Shown: one piece after another, positions 4,143 to 5,202 of the stretch
Position numbering within the stretch: position 1 is the first letter of the stretch
How the letters are laid out: every line of letters starts with the position of its first letter
Assembly: GCA_913030785.1 (NCBI GenBank)
Contig: CAJWER010000219.1
Coordinates: forward strand, 1 to 5,202
Source of the DNA: an uncultured Chloroflexota bacterium
GTDB taxonomy: Bacteria; Chloroflexota; Dehalococcoidia; Lucifugimonadales; CAJWER01
Direction of reading: 5' to 3'
DNA length: 5,202 bases
Made by a program: the position numbers and the translations under genes
The notes under the pieces: generated by a model
What the model saw: only the letters and a program-made list of their open reading frames with translations
Databases searched by the model: none
What the model was told of the DNA's origin: nothing

Positions 4143-5202
4143 CGCCAGCGCCACCCACTCGCTGGTCATGCCGCTCCAGGCGATCGGCATGACGATGTAC
4201 TGGCGACCGTTGGCCATATAGGAGATCGGTGCCCCGGACACGCCGCCGGGCAGCTCTACCTCGGCCACCACGGCACCGGTCGCCTTGTCGTACGCTTTGA
4301 ATAGCTTGCCGCCCACGTTTTCCGGTAACAATACCATCCCCCGGTCGACGCCTTCACCGAGAAACACCAGGGTGCTCGTGACCAGCGGAGACACCCGCGC
4401 CGCCTGCCCCAGCGGCGGCAGATCCAGGTCGCGAAGCGCCGGATGGTCCCGCGGACCGTCCCCGTTTGCAACGCGCCAGAGGATTTCGCCCGCGTTGAGG
4501 TCAATGGCTACGAGGCTACCATAGGGCGGCTTGAGCAACGGCAACCCCTGGGGGCCCTCGGCGATGTCGAGTGACTCCATCACGTAGGCGACGTTCGAGC
4601 GTGGGTGCTCCGATCTCTTCAACCCCACCACGACCGGCGTCCGGACCGTCGGGACGTAGAGCGTGCCACTTTCCGGGTCGATGGCGGCGCCGCTCCAGTC
4701 GGCGCCCCCCACCAAGCCAGGGGCCTGGATCGTGCCACGGGTGCCACCCGGCAGTTCATCGATGAGGGTCGGCGGCGTGAAGAGGGGCCCCGAGACATAC
4801 CCGGCCAGGATCTCCTCCGCCTCGCGGCGTAGCGCTGGTGTGAAATCGATCAGATCATCAACCGTGACCCCTTGCTGCTCGAAGGGCGGCGGTTTGGTGG
4901 GAAACGGCTGAGTGGGGGAGTACCACTCTCCGGGTACATTGCCCGCCGGCACCGAACGCTCCTCGATCGGCCAGACCGGCTCCCCGGTCACTCGGTCGAA
5001 CACGTAGGTGAAGCCCTGCTTGCTGACGATGGCGATCGCCTTGATGTCGCGACCGTCCACGGTGATGTCGACCAAGTTGGGCGCCGCCGGAAAGTCGTAG
5101 TCCCAGACCCCGTGGTGCACCGCCTGGAAATGCCAGATGCGCTCGCCGGTCCGGGCGTCGAGACAGACCAGACTCTCGGCGAACAGGTTGTTACCCGGCC
5201 GG
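4134..5202 (-). CDS. PQQ-dependent (quinoprotein) glucose dehydrogenase-like protein, C-terminal part; 5' end outside window
   Basis: The frame is open from the right edge to a TGA at 4134-4136 and gives 355 residues. The true start is off-window, since the frame continues upstream of the GTG at 5120 with clear family sequence. Recognisable blocks, numbered from the edge, are RPGNNLFAES (1-10), CLDARTGERIWHFQ (13-26), HHGVWDYDFP (29-38), SKQGFTYVFDRVTGEPVWPI (60-79), SGAAIDPESGTLYVPT, GSLVAIDLNAGEILW and the C-terminal NGRQYIVMPIAW with VALALP. The repeated AxDxxTGExxW pattern marks blades of the eight-bladed PQQ propeller. In E. coli membrane glucose dehydrogenase, active-site Asp and Lys lie in the regions matching the HHxxWDxD and KQG motifs here. 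Family members oxidise sugars or alcohols in the periplasm and pass electrons to quinone or a cytochrome; the substrate here is not determinable. It converges on the lipoprotein remnant with no intergenic gap. Confidence 0.9.
   Translation of the reverse strand, partial: RPGNNLFAESLVCLDARTGERIWHFQAVHHGVWDYDFPAAPNLVDITVDGRDIKAIAIVSKQGFTYVFDRVTGEPVWPIEERSVPAGNVPGEWYSPTQPFPTKPPPFEQQGVTVDDLIDFTPALRREAEEILAGYVSGPLFTPPTLIDELPGGTRGTIQAPGLVGGADWSGAAIDPESGTLYVPTVRTPVVVGLKRSEHPRSNVAYVMESLDIAEGPQGLPLLKPPYGSLVAIDLNAGEILWRVANGDGPRDHPALRDLDLPPLGQAARVSPLVTSTLVFLGEGVDRGMVLLPENVGGKLFKAYDKATGAVVAEVELPGGVSGAPISYMANGRQYIVMPIAWSGMTSEWVALALP

Overview
The window is GC-rich bacterial DNA with ordinary metabolic and envelope genes separated by repeat-rich intergenic DNA. 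The gene mix is a Tat-exported PhoX-type (DUF839) protein, a PQQ-dependent glucose dehydrogenase-like quinoprotein, an Ig-like (Big2-type) lipoprotein remnant, a glycine-zipper protein and a TPR protein. This suits an uncultured Gram-negative environmental bacterium; Gemmatimonadota or Acidobacteriota would fit, but that is a low-confidence guess and nothing here fixes the taxon.

Layout: (i) 1-116 (+), the 3' end of a glycine-zipper membrane protein. (ii) 117-543, no intact gene: a weak repeat copy (site E, about 223), a coding scrap resembling an L,D-transpeptidase C-terminus (-), the first seven codons of an integrase gene (-), two 12-bp tandem repeats, and repeat site A (446-486). (iii) 544-1956 (-), the PhoX/DUF839 gene. 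(iv) 1957-2187, a short gap with repeat site B (2075-2115) and a palindrome. (v) 2188-3543 (-), a chimeric ORF joining an integrase arm-binding N-terminus to a TPR protein. (vi) 3544-3854, three 12-bp tandem repeats, repeat site C (3635-3667), a 106-bp non-coding spacer and repeat site D (3774-3811). (vii) 3855 to about 4101 (+), a frameshifted, internally deleted Ig-like lipoprotein. (viii) 4134-5202 (-), the C-terminal 355 residues of a quinoprotein dehydrogenase that runs off the right edge.

The main observation is the repeat system. A core of about 41 bp, beginning with a TGGC-ACCCA-GCCA hairpin, occurs four times in the same orientation (A, B, C, D). There are two kinds of left flank and two kinds of right flank, and all four combinations are present. 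Removing the C-D segment would leave an A-type junction, and the excised circle would carry a B-type junction, which is the expected relation of attB/attP/attL/attR. The cores split the region into cassette-like units: A-B holds the phoX-like gene, B-C the integrase-TPR chimera, and C-D no gene. The left flank of A and C is the leader of a tyrosine-integrase gene with its 12-bp arm-like repeats. The only integrase sequence present lacks the catalytic domain, so any activity would need an enzyme encoded elsewhere. The copies have diverged, so this may be a fossil rather than an active system.

The metabolic genes are neighbours rather than a clear pathway. PhoX-like phosphatase and periplasmic quinoprotein are both exported enzymes, but no shared operon is visible.
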